64,000 nucleotides of DNA, taken from the NCBI GenBank assembly GCA_026122225.1, contig JANEZZ010002764.1, positions 186,001-250,000 on the forward strand, written 5' to 3'. This document shows, piece by piece, positions 46,228 to 56,100 of this stretch (positions within the stretch are counted from its first letter, which is position 1; the number at the start of each line of letters is the position of its first letter). The notes under the pieces were generated by a model. It was not told the origin of the DNA and made no database searches. It was given only the letters and a program-made list of their open reading frames with translations. This stretch comes from Heloderma charlesbogerti (Eukaryota > Chordata > Lepidosauria > Squamata > Helodermatidae). Made by a program: the position numbers and the translations under genes.

Positions 46228-46612
46228 GATGGCTCTCTAAGGGAGCAATCCTTTGGCTGCTAGTCAGTGGCTAGATGGCCATAGAATATATCAGTTTCCG
46301 GGAACTGACCTTGGAGCCCATGCTTGGAACGGCCCCATGCTCCACACTTGCAGGCAGCTCAGAACGGCCCCATGCTCCGCGCTCAGAAGAGGAGTGCAGA
46401 GCGGTGAAAATGGGGCATTCGGGGGGGGCATTCCTGGGTGGGGATGGTGGAAATACTGGTATGACACATCCAACATGTTGTCTGACAGCCGCTTCCCCTG
46501 CTCTGCCTTCCTGTGGCTAGACAGCTGAAATTGGCTGTCTAGCCGCAAATGCAGGGTGGCTGAAGCATGGAGGGGATGATCTCCTGCCCTGCATTGGATA
46601 GGCAGTCACCTC
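46228..46612 (+). repeat. Repeat family B, near-complete copy
   Basis: Begins TCTAAGGGAGCAATCC, like 61167, and runs through the GACACATCCAACATG and CTAGACAGC hairpins to GCATTGGATAGGCAGTCACC. The right end is diverged. Confidence 0.6.
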
Positions 46613-47326
46613 CAAATTCATGAAATTTGTTGTCTACAAGATTCTGGAATTCATTTTTCCAGGACTCTCCCAGTAGTACACCCCACCCCCCACAACAAAA
46701 AGTCCTGCAGTTGTATTTCAGAGACTTTGCTACTGTCCAGTAAAGCATTATATCTTATTTTAATTGTAAATTATTTTTGAAATTTATTTTAAGATTTTAT
46801 TTTATTAGATTTTTTAGATTAATTTTTTAAAAATAATTTCTAATGTAATTCTAGCTGTTTTTGGACTAGCATAAGCCCCTTTAGCTACATCTATGAAAAT
46901 GAAACTGAAGCTGTTTTCCATAGTGTGAATTCCACCCACGAGATGCCTGAGGTAATGGGCAGCCCTGGGTGGGGTTCACTTATGTTCTTTTCCAGTGCAA
47001 AGAGAATTCATATGCATGCAGCCAGAATGATACTTATTTTAGATTATGAGGAGAACAATAAAACAAGACAAAACAAACCGGCTCTGCAGGAGAGAACAGA
47101 AAATATGTTTTCCAGTTGGAAGTCTAGTGAACGCAAAACGTCTGTCCCCATCCACCATTGAAAGTTATGGGCACACTTTTCTGGAGACAAAGTCTGTGAG
47201 GTTGGGGAATATAGTTCAGCAACCACATATACCACCCATGTTGATGACAGTTTAACTACACAGATTCATGTGAGTCTTTCTTCTCTGCCTTGCTGTTCAT
47301 GCATTGGGATAACATACATTCAGCTA
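46613..47326. other. No gene seen
   Basis: AT-rich sequence with no recognised feature. Confidence 0.5.
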
Positions 47327-47460
47327 CACCAGCTTTCCCATACCAGATATCCTCCAGATGTGCTGAACTGCAACTTTCATCATTCCCAATGGCCATGCTT
47401 GCTGGGAATCATGGGAGTTGTAGTCTAACACATCTGGAGGGCATGAGGTTGGGGAAGGCT
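47327..47460. mobile_element. Foldback MITE, about 134 bp
   Basis: AGCTTTCCCATACC..CCTCCAGATGTGCTGAACTG pairs with ..GTCTAACACATCTGGAGGGC..GGGGAAGGCT around a loop at about 47395. A common amniote palindromic repeat type, also at 37743. Confidence 0.7.
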
Positions 47461-48546
47461 GAGTCAAACCTTTGCTAACCCACTGAACGTTTTCTAGATG
47501 TATTTAATGTATTCTTCAGCATTTCCATTCTTCTTTTTTAAATCATGCTGCTCCAGTTTAGTCACATTTCATGAATGAAAGGCCCTATGGTGGAGGCTGA
47601 GCAGGACTAGAAAAATAGTCCATTTGCAGCGCTATTTCCATGCTCTCAACTGAGTGAGTAATAACAGTAATGTCGGCCCTGTCCCAGTCCATCATTTGGC
47701 TCATACTTTTCAGCACTGCTTGTCTTCACATCCTTTTAAGGCTGTGAAGTGCATCAAGGGAGGCAGGGGGTGGTCAAGACAGGCCATTTTCGGGGACTGC
47801 CAAGTTACTCTTTGTGCTAATTGTTTTATGTGCTTTTCTCCCATTGTCTGCCCTTTATTCAGACCTGGCTTCTGACTCACAGAAAAGTTTCTTTGGTCCT
47901 GGCAAGGAAGAAAGGATTGTGAAATATATGATCAGTGGTGAAAATAGTGGTCATGCAGCTGCTGTATTCCAGTAGTCCTATACACACTTACCTGGTAGTA
48001 ACGCCTATTTAAGTCAAGAGCTGGCCTGAGACATTTTGTGCCTGAGGTGGACAAGGGGCACTCTCCCCCCATTTCCACATCAAGAAGCTGACTGGATTGG
48101 TAGTTGAATCTTACTTCAACACTGGCAATGAGGCAGCATCTCCCACCACACCTGAGGGCATCAGGCTAGTTCAGGGGTGGGGGTGCGGGGCAGGTAGTTC
48201 TGTCTTCCAATGCCCTGCTGCTTGCTTTCCACCCGTAGAAGCTGCTACCTAAGGTGGCTGCCTCATTCTGCCTAATGGTAGGGTCAGAGCAGCAATAGCA
48301 GTTACTTCTGAACAGACTTCCATAGAATTGGACTGCACAGCAATTGAACTACATTGACTTGGTTTGCATGACATGACAACCACTATGGGTGATCACCCAT
48401 GGTGGGTGGTCGTGACATCCAAACCTGGCATGGTTTCCACAGAGTGGCTTATTTTTCCTGAACAAGACACCCTGAGAACCTATGGCTTGTTGCTGGGTTG
48501 TTCCAAGGTGGCTTGTTGCGATTTCCAAACCTAGCAGGGCAACTTC
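47461..48546. other. No gene seen; weak hairpin repeat at the end
   Basis: Short TIR-repeat scraps at about 47978 and 48290-48340. The segment 48355-48545 shares GGTTTGCATGA and GGTGGCTTGTTG with the foldback at 26062. Confidence 0.45.
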
Positions 48547-48891
48547 ATCATGGCTAGGGATGTATGGATTCTCCACTGTCCGTTCTGGTGGGGAATCCGT
48601 GGGGGGGGGGAGGTGATCCGTTCTTCGCCCCTGGAATCCTCATGGAGCAGCTCTGCTCCACGAGGATTCCATAGAGCTGAGGGCTGCCCTGTTCCGCCGT
48701 CCGCATGCCCCGAATTCCCCCATTTTTTTCGGCTCCCCAAACTTATGTAAATAATTCCATAAGTACCGCTGAAAAATCCTTTTCGCGCGCCCACCGTCAG
48801 TCTCCGTAAGCCTCGGGTCATAGGGAAAATGCCTATTTATTTTCATAAAAAGGGTAAAGCCCTTCGTGGGGATTCCCCACGTAACTTCCGG

Positions 48892-49032
48892 TCACCTGAC
48901 CTTACCTGACCTCACCGGACCTACCTCACCTCACCTGAACTCACCTCACCTGACCTCACCAGACCTGTCCTGACCTCACCTCACCTGACCTCGCTGGACC
49001 TGACCTGACCTGACCTCACCTCACCTCCACAG
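48892..49032. repeat. CCTGACCTCACCTCA minisatellite
   Basis: About 140 bp of 5- and 10-bp units (CACCT/GACCT), ending just before the insertion site of copy 10. Confidence 0.85.
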
Positions 49033-49041
49033 ACAATAAAC

Positions 49042-49718
49042 TAGGGATGGCGGAGAATTTCTCCTCGAAACTTCAGGGGGCTGAACGCCAACGTGTTCGG
49101 CCCCCCGAACAAGTTTTGGGGAGAAATCCTCCGAACCCCCCCCGCACCCCCCCGGGAAGGGACTTACCTTTGCCGAATGTCCCTCCCGGCGGCGGGTCCG
49201 GCAGGCGGTTTGGCGGGTGTTCGAGCGGGGTGGGAGCGGGGTGGGAGCGGCAGCTGGTCTTTCAATGCCACCGCCGCCAGTGCAATAAAAGAAAAAAAAA
49301 TGCCCCCTGATAGGCTACGTGACGATTAACGTAGCCTATCACGGCTAGATGTGCAAAGTCAGCCGTGATAGGCTACGTCAGTCGTCACGTAGCCTATCAC
49401 GGGTGACTTAAAAAAAAAAAAAGTCACCTGTGATAGGCTACGTGACGATTGACATAGCCTATCATGGCTGACTTTGCAGATCTAGCCGTGATAGGCTACG
49501 TTAATCGTCACGTAGCCTATCAGGGGGCTTTTTTTTTTTTTAAACTTTCGCGTTCGCGGCCGGGCGAGGCAGGAAGCCTCCTCCCCGGCCTGAAGTTCAG
49601 CCGGGGCGAGGCGGGAAGCCTTCCCCCCGGCCTGAACTTCGCGGGGGGAGCAGCGAAGCGCCTCCCCCCCACCGCGAACATCCTTCGAGGACAGGTAAGG
49701 GACTTTCATCCACCCCTA
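49042..49718 (-). mobile_element. Palindromic hAT-like MITE, copy 10 (complete, nested, TSD CAATAAAC)
   Basis: 677 bp flanked by CAATAAAC at 49034-49041 and 49719-49726. Ends TAGGGATGGCGG and TTTCATCCACCCCTA. It has four GATAGGCTACGT hairpins (about 49308-49525) in one inverted repeat, but the middle hairpins of copy 2 are gone: the two A/T tracts join directly at about 49410-49422. CAGGTAAGG lies at 49692-49700. Being inside copy 9, it inserted later. Confidence 0.92.
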
Positions 49719-50261
49719 CAATAAACAGAAAAGATGGAGGATTTCCGTGGACTTCGCGACTCAGCCCCAGCGAAAGAAAGCCTCGGGTCACAGGGAAAAT
49801 GCCTATATTGTAAAAAGGGTAAAGCCATTCGCGTTCTTCTTCCATTTCCGATTTATGGATTTCTTTCGTGATTATTTTCGTAAAACCTGCCATTTGGCGG
49901 ACAAAAAAAAAGGGTCTGTGTGAGCACTGGTCCGGGTTGACCAGGCTGCCCCGTTCTGAGGAGGATACTGTGGACCGGATTTGTCAGAATTCGATCCCAT
50001 TTAAAATTTGTGCGGAATTCTCTGACATCCCTAATCACAGGTTGTTGGAAACAGCGAGAAAGCCTTCCAGCAAGAATGGTGAAAACCTCTGTCACTTCTT
50101 GGGATCTTGCTAGTGCTGCCGCCATCCTCCCTCATCAGTGCGCCCTACCCCGTACTCCTGAAAATCAAGAATAAAGAACACTGGAAAGCAACCATTGTTA
50201 TTGTTATTGTTCTTAGTCTTGTGCAAGAGTGCACATTCGAAATTCAAAATGTGTATTTTGC

Positions 50262-50738
50262 GTTCCCCTGGAATGCGTTCCCCTGGAATCCTGCCCGGCC
50301 GGCTCCGCACCGTGGCCAGGCCGCGGAGCCGCCGGCCGGGCCAACCCGCAGTGGGGCCTCCAGTCGCTGCCAGGCTACCACGGACAGAAATGGCGTCCTG
50401 CATAGGGGACGCCATTTGCGTCCCTGCTTTAGCCATGATAGGCTATGTAAATATATACGTAGCCTATCACAGGCCGGCGCAGGGATGCAAATGGTGGCCG
50501 CTATGATGGCCGCCATTTGCGGCCGCAACAGCTCGGCAGCAGCTCAGCAGTGGCCGGAGCTGCCGCTGCCACCACCGCCGGAGCTGGAGCCGGATCCGCA
50601 GCCAGGTAGGCTCCATTTCGCAGGGCTTTCACGGGGTGGTGGGGCAGGGGGCTCCATTCCACCATGGATTCCGGGGGGGGCGAATTCACTGGAATTCGGC
50701 CCCCCTGGGATCCGTGGTGGAATTCTCTAACATCCCTA
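50262..50738 (+). mobile_element. Palindromic hAT-like MITE, copy 11 (left part missing)
   Basis: Right end GGAATTCTCTAACATCCCTA at 50738, as in copy 3. One GATAGGCTATGT...ACGTAGCCTATCAC hairpin (about 50435-50472), flanked by GGCGTCC..GGACGCC and AAATGGTGGCC/GGCCGCCATTTG hairpins. The left side begins at a small duplication, GCGTTCCCCTGGAAT twice (50260-50289), with no TAGGG terminus. Confidence 0.8.
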
Positions 50739-50746
50739 CCTATATG

Positions 50747-51844
50747 TATATCTGACAGCTTACAACGGAGACCAGTGGGATGGGGGGGGGGGGGAAGAGC
50801 CAAGAAGAAGGGGTGGGTAAGGAGTGGCTGGTAGCTGCAGGAGGAGCTTCTTGGGAAAGTATAATTGATAGTACACAAAGAAGGCTTTTTTTTTTTAAGT
50901 GTTCACTAGCAGCAAGGCAAGCTCTAAAGTGGAGGATGAAATAGACAAGGACATTGGCAAGAGGGGCTTATCATTTTACTGGACTGGCGGTCTTACACAA
51001 GAACTGTCTCATTTTTTTAAAGTTTGTGAACGTATTGCTGCGTTCATAAGGGCCCAGAAAATTAATTCCACTTGGTGATCTGATGCAGGCAGGGGGAGTT
51101 TCCCTCAGTAGCCAACTGCAAAACAGGTGAGGCCACAGGGACTGAAGAAATGAGGTGTTCTGCTGCAAAGGCACCTGAGATACATGCTGGGAGCTGGTGG
51201 GAGGACTGAGGGGGACTGAGGGGGAAGGGAAAGAAGCCATGGAAAGCCCTAGAGCTCCTGACCACCTGTCGGGTTAGCAAGCAAGCAACCACCTATGGTG
51301 GCTTATACTCAGGGTGGCTTAGTGTGATGTCTGAGCTCACTCATTGTATTCTATTGCACACTCCAGATAATTTACCACTACTTCATATGGAGCATACAGG
51401 TTGCTTTCTTTCACGAGGCAAAAGGTTATATGAAGCAGTCAGCTTTACAAGGTCATCATTTCTCTGTCTTAGGTAATAATATCAAGATCCTTATGAGTGG
51501 ATAGCATTAAATAATCTACAAGTGTAATTGGAAGAAGGAAATGAAAAAAATGCACCTGCTTTATTATTAAATTCTGGAGCAAAATTTAATCAACACGAGG
51601 GAAATAGCATTTTTATTTAAAATGTTATTTATCTTTCCTTATTATTACATTTATATCCCACGCTTTTCATTTGTTGTTTATTTATTTATTACATTTCTAT
51701 ACTGTCCAATAGTCGGAGCTCTCTGGGTGGTTCACAAGGAACCCAGGATGTCCTGCATGGTCTTCCTCCTCTCCACTCTCTCTTCACATCCATGTCTGCA
51801 GAGCCCACAGTTCAGATTCAGAACAGGGCCATGCAACAGTTTCT
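50747..51844. other. No gene seen
   Basis: Unique-looking sequence with G- and T-runs (50780-50793, 50886-50897). An L2/CR1-like 3' scrap (CTATACTGTCCAATAGTCGG) lies at about 51697. Confidence 0.5.
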
Positions 51845-51995
51845 AAGCCTGTGAAACACACAGCTCAGCTCAGTCATCAGAGATAATAACCTCTTCTCTC
51901 CAATCGGAGATAACAACGGCTTGTGGGCTGGATGAGAAACCATCATGGACTGCATATAGCCCATGTTCTGAAGGTTCCCCATCATTGGTCTAGAG
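51845..51995 (+). repeat. Dispersed repeat (GGAGATAAC family), second copy
   Basis: Ordered matches to 26945-27115 (TCATCAGAGATAATA, CTTCTCTCCAATC, GGTTCCCCATC). Confidence 0.45.
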
Positions 51996-52149
51996 ACCTA
52001 TTGCTATTTTGCTTAACAAGGGAATCCTCTGGGATGGAACTAGACAGATACTTTCTAGCTTTCTAAATTCTCTATGGTTGTCCCAAGATTTCCTGAAGGA
52101 GATGCAGCCAGGATGCCACATGTCCTTTGGCTAATGCTGTATCATGGCA

Positions 52150-52931
52150 AGATGGCCTGCCGGCTACAATTCAGTATACTGTATTTTAAATATTTGCACT
52201 CCTGCTAGGTTTTATTTTGGTTTTGGTTTTTATTTATACTGTAGTTTTAAACTTTTATATGGTATTTCATCATGATACTTTTTACGGTTTTAATTGTTGT
52301 GAACTGTATAGAAATGTCAAGATCACCGCAGACAGTGACTGTAGCCATGCAATTAAAAGATGCTTGATCCTTGGGAGGAAAGCTATGGCAAACCTAGGCA
52401 GCATAGTAAAAAGCAGAGACATCACCTTGCTGACAAAGGTCCGTATAATCAAAGCTATGGTTTTCCCAGTAGCAATGTGTGGCTGTGAGAGCTGGACTAT
52501 AAGGAAGGCTGAGCGCTGAAGAATCGACGCTTTCGAACTGTGGTGCTGGAGAAGACTCTTACGAGTGCCCTGGACTGCAAGGAGGTCAGTTCAGTCCATC
52601 CTAAAGGAAATCAACCCTGACTGCTCATTGGAAGGACAGGTAGTGAAGCTGAAGCTCAAATATTTTGGCCACCTAATGCGGACAGAAAAGTCACTGGAAA
52701 AGACCCTGATGCTGGGAAAGATTGAAGGCAAAAGGAGACGGGGACGGCAGAGGATGAGATAGCTAAATAGATGAGATGGCTAAACCGCTGCAATGAATAT
52801 GAACTTGAGCACACTCCGTGAGAGAGTGCAGGACAGGAAGGCCTGGCGTGCTATGGTCCATGGGGTCATGAAGAGTCAGACATGACTGAACAGCTGAACA
52901 ACATGTATAGAAATGTAATAAAATAAATAAA
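52150..52931 (+). repeat. L2-like LINE 3' UTR, split by BovB
   Basis: GTAGTTTTAAACTTTTATAT..GTTTTAATTGTTGTGAACTG ends at the BovB insertion and resumes after it with AATAAAATAAATAAAT (about 52917-52932). Confidence 0.55.
52318..52903 (+). pseudogene. BovB (RTE) LINE 3' end, 5'-truncated, TSD TGTATAGAAATGT
   Basis: The reading frames ADSDCSHAIKRCLILGRKAM, SRDITLLTKVRIIKAMVFPV, CGCESWTIRKAER* and, downstream, PWTARRSVQSILKEI, KYFGHLMR, LEKTLMLGKIEGKRRRGRQR are the end of BovB ORF2, after the reverse transcriptase. Stops after KAER (52517) and at 52760 break it. It ends AGTCAGACATGACTGAACAG. A perfect 13-bp duplication, TGTATAGAAATGT, flanks it (52305-52317 and 52904-52916), so it came in by target-primed reverse transcription. 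BovB is known for horizontal spread between squamates and ruminants. Confidence 0.93.
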
Positions 52932-53519
52932 TATGCCAGATTCTGGAACCATCTCTGGCAATGTGGGCAGTCAAGCATAAGCATGTCCTAAGATCAGGGG
53001 TGAGAAATGAAGCGAATAAGCTAATAGATATTAATTTGCGTTTGCCTTTTTGCCTAAGCATTTGTGTTTTGTCACTTAAATTGCCTTTTTTAATATTAAA
53101 GGTTCTGACTGAGAGCAGATGTGGATTTGTACATTGGCTACTGGACTGTGGAAACCAACTAGCAAGCTGCAAATGAACATTAGTTGACTAATTTGGAATG
53201 TATTTTTGGGATAAATCCAAGTGGCAGTGGCATGCATCTATTTGCTATTGCTGTTCAATGGATTCCGCTATAGTATGCTGCGGGATTTTGTATTTCCCCA
53301 AACAATGATTCTTAAACTGTGAGACACTCACTGTCCTTGGGAAGAAGCATGGGGCACCTGAAGTAGGAGGCTGGGGAGGGCAAGGTTCCCAGGAATGAAA
53401 GGATCCAAACCCAGCCAAGACTGGGGTGAGCCCAGTACTACAGCAGAGGACCCTGACTGATCTCCATTGATCACCTGACTGGAAGAAGGAAGCTGAGGTA
53501 GAGGTGTTGCTCTGTTCTA
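52932..53519. other. No gene seen
   Basis: Unique-looking sequence. Confidence 0.5.
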
Positions 53520-53717
53520 TCGAGAGGCATAGCTCAGTGGCAGAGCACCTGCTATGCATGCAGAAGGCCCCGGGTCCAATGCAGGCATCTCCAGGCAGGG
53601 CTAGGAAAGAATCCTGCCTGGAACCCTGGAGCGGTGCTGCCAGTCAGTATTAACGATACTTGGGCTACATGGACCAATGGTCTCGCTCAGTACAAGGCAG
53701 CTTCCTGTGTTCCTATG
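53520..53717 (+). repeat. tRNA-derived SINE, best-preserved copy
   Basis: A box TAGCTCAGTGGCAG, B box GGGTCCAATGC, body CCTGGAGCGGTGCTGCCAGT, 3' end TACAAGGCAGCTTCCTGTGT. The A and B boxes make up a Pol III promoter, as in tRNA genes. It is not a tRNA: no acceptor-stem pairing or anticodon arm is preserved. Confidence 0.85.
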
Positions 53718-53931
53718 AGAGTTTCTTGTGTGGTGTTTGAGGAAGTACCAAAGATATCCTACTCTAACGCTACCACTGGATTAATTCTTCAGGCCACAGA
53801 TCCTTATAGCAGGTTGTACTAAATTGCCATCAACATTTTTATATGTGCACTGGTGGAAAAGATGCTTGATGTTTGATTGGGAAACTGGAAAATTAAAAGT
53901 AAGTTCAAAAGAGGGAGGGTAAGTTTAGAAA

Positions 53932-54905
53932 GATCATAGAATAGTAGGGTTGGAAGGGGCCTACAAGGCCATTGAGTCCAACCCCCTGCTCAAGGCAGGA
54001 ATCCAAGTCAGAGCATCCCTGACAGGTGGCTGTCCAGCCTCGTCTTGAACTCCTCCAGTGTTGGAGAGCCCACCACCTCCCCAGGTAATTGGTTCCACTG
54101 TCGTATTGCTCTAACAGTCGGGAAGCTTTTCCTGATGTTCAGCCGGAATCTGGCTTCCTGTCACTTGAGCCCATTATTCCGTATCCTGCACTCTGGGATG
54201 ATCGAGAAGAGATCCTGGCCTTCTTCTCTGTGACAACCTTTCAAGTACTTGAAGAGTGCTATCCTATCTCCCCTCAGTCTTCTCTTCTCAAGGCTAAACA
54301 TGCCCAGTTCTTTCAGTCTCTCTTCAGAGGGCTTTGTTTCCAGTCCCCTGATCATCTTTGTTGCCCTCCTCTGAACCCTCTCCAGTTTGTCTGCATCCTT
54401 CTTAAAGTGTGGTGCCCAGAACTGGACACAGTACTCCAGATGAGGCCTAAACAGTGCTGAGTAGAGGAGAACTAGTACTTCCTGGGATTTGGAAGCTATG
54501 CTTCTATTAATGCAGCCCAAAATAGCATTTGCCTTTTTTGCAGCCACATCACATTGTTGGCTCTTATTCAGCTTGTGATCAACAACAATTCCAAGATTCT
54601 TCTCGCTTGTAGTATTGTCGAGCCACATATCCCCCATCATGTAACTGTGCATTTGGTTTCTTTTTGCTAGGTGCAGAACTTGGCATTTATCTCTATTAAA
54701 TGTAATTCTGTTGTTTGCTGCCCAACGCTGCAGTCGATCAAGATCCCTTTGAATTGTGTTTCTGGCTTCCAAAGTATTAGCTATCCTGCCCAATTTTGTG
54801 TCATCTGCAAATTTGATCAGCATTCCCTGCACATCCTCCTCCAAGTCATTAATACAAATGTTGAAGAGCACTGGGCCCAGGACTGAGCCCTGTGGTACCC
54901 CACAA
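53932..54905 (-). mobile_element. CR1 LINE, 5'-truncated (about 970 bp)
   Basis: Minus-strand CR1 from GTGGTACCCCAC (54905 side) to the terminal ATCATAGAATAG at 53932. The 3' part and coding tail are well preserved; the 5' end lies within the reverse transcriptase domain, the usual CR1 truncation. Confidence 0.9.
54161..54871 (-). pseudogene. CR1 ORF2 reverse transcriptase C-terminal half
   Basis: 236 codons open without interruption. The fragment starts at LFNICINDLEE, includes the catalytic FADDTKLG (the FADD variant of YxDD), then LQRWAANNRITFNRDKCQVL, LGIVVDHKL, LFRPHLEYCVQFW (thumb) and ends in LFKYLKGCHREEG...IPECRIRNNGLK. The endonuclease, fingers and part of the palm are missing, and the first Asp-containing motif A is absent, so it is inactive. 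The intact frame implies a relatively young copy. Confidence 0.93.
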
Positions 54906-55119
54906 AATAATTACATTTTACATGAAAACTGAGAAGGAGCTTAAGAAAACACCTTTGATTATTTTGGTCAGCTTATTTTGGTCAGACATGTTCTATTTCT
55001 ACTTTTTACTCCCAGTATTTACCTCCCCGTAAATGTAAAATTCCTCTTTTTAGTATCCTACTAGGTTGCATCTTACTGCCTGGTCTGCAGCTGCCCCACC
55101 CCCTGGCCCGTTTAGCAGT

Positions 55120-55352
55120 ATGGCAGCTTCATGGAGGATAAAGCTATCAATGACTAGTAATCATGAGGGTGATATGATACCCCCAGGATGCCTCTCAATA
55201 CCAGTTGCTGGGGGAAAACAACGGAAGAAGGCTATTTGCCCTCATATCTTGCCTGTGGGCTTTCTGTAGGTATCTGACTAGCTGCTGTGGGCAACAGGAT
55301 GATGGACTACATATGCCTTTGGTTTGATCCAGCAGGGCTCTTCTTATGTTCA
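55120..55352 (+). repeat. CR1/L3-like LINE 3' end
   Basis: TCATGGAGGATAAAGCTATC..ATGCCTCTCAATACCAGTTG..CTGATCCAGCAGGGCTCTTC-like tail (GGTTTGATCCAGCAGGGCTC). Confidence 0.75.
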
Positions 55353-55496
55353 TTCCAGAGGAAAACTCTTAGCAAATAACTTGCTGCCTGCAGACAGTAT
55401 GTTGCTCACTCCTATTCTAGACTGTTAAGGATTGAAGTGCCATATGGAGACTGTTAACAAAGTTTGCCATATTATTTTCCCTATTCATTTTCAGTG

Positions 55497-55710
55497 GAGG
55501 CTGTGGCTCTAACTTCAGTGGGGCTGTAAATCCATTCTGGGTTTCAGTCAAAACCAGCCAGAACTCTAAAGGGGCTATCCAAGCTGCTGAAATTAATTTG
55601 GGGATAGGGTTCAGCATCTTGGATAGCTCCTTTAGAGTTCTGGCTGGTTCTGACTGAAACCCAGAATGGGTTCACAGCCCCACTGAAATCAGAGCCACCA
55701 ACCTTCACTA
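55497..55710. mobile_element. 200-bp near-perfect palindrome, copy 2
   Basis: Same family as 33817-34022: TCAGTGGAGGCTGTGGCTCT..AGAACTCTAAAGGGGCTATC pairs with GATAGCTCCTTTAGAGTTCT..CCCACTGAAATCAGAGCC. The loop is about 35 bp longer than in copy 1. Confidence 0.75.
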
Positions 55711-55719
55711 TTATATTTC

Positions 55720-56009
55720 TATATTTTATTCATTTATTATATTTCTATACTACCCAATAGCTAGAACTGTTTATTAATACCATGATTTCTTTTCTATTTT
55801 CAATACCGAATCAAAATGTTTATTTTTGCCCAGGTATTTTAAATTTTAAATATTTGTAATTATTTGTTTGTTTGCTAGTTGTCTCTTATTTTATAATTTT
55901 ATTCCTGTTATTATATTATATTATATTCCTGTAAATCTATTGTTGTAATATTGTGTTATGTACACTGCCCTGGGATCCTTTGTGGATGAAGGGCAGTTTA
56001 TACAATTTA
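55720..56009 (+). repeat. L2-type LINE 3' UTR fragment
   Basis: GCCCAGGTATTTTAAATTTT..CTGCCCTGGGATCCTTTGTG then GATGAAGGGCAGTTTATAC, the L2-like end also at 10556. Confidence 0.55.
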
Positions 56010-56100
56010 CTGTGCAATCCTATGTCTACACAGAAGTAAGCCGCACTGGGTTCAGTGTGATTTAGTCCCAGGTAAGTGTATGTATAGGATCGCAGCCTTA
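56010..56100 (+). repeat. Short TIR element
   Basis: CTGTGCAATCCTATGTCTAC..CAGAAGTAAG at the start pairs loosely with CAGGTAAGTGTATGTATAGG then ATCGCAGCC at the end. A 90-bp MITE-like repeat in the L2 tail. Confidence 0.5.

Larger units (their letters stand above)
48555..50033 (+). mobile_element. hAT-like MITE, copy 9, hosting copy 10
   Basis: Left end TAGGGATGTATGG at 48555, right end AATTCTCTGACATCCCTA at 50033. Flanks ATCATGGC and ATCACAGG match at only 5 of 8 positions, so a duplication is not secure. Without the nested copy it is about 800 bp and does not carry the GATAGGCTACGT modules. It contains a repeated block (AGCCTCGGGTCA.AGGGAAAATG at about 48809 and 49778) and a CCTGACCTCA minisatellite. 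Confidence 0.6.

Noticed and set aside
53520..53717. Possible tRNA gene from A and B boxes
   Set aside because: The body and tail match other dispersed SINE copies, and no cloverleaf can be drawn.
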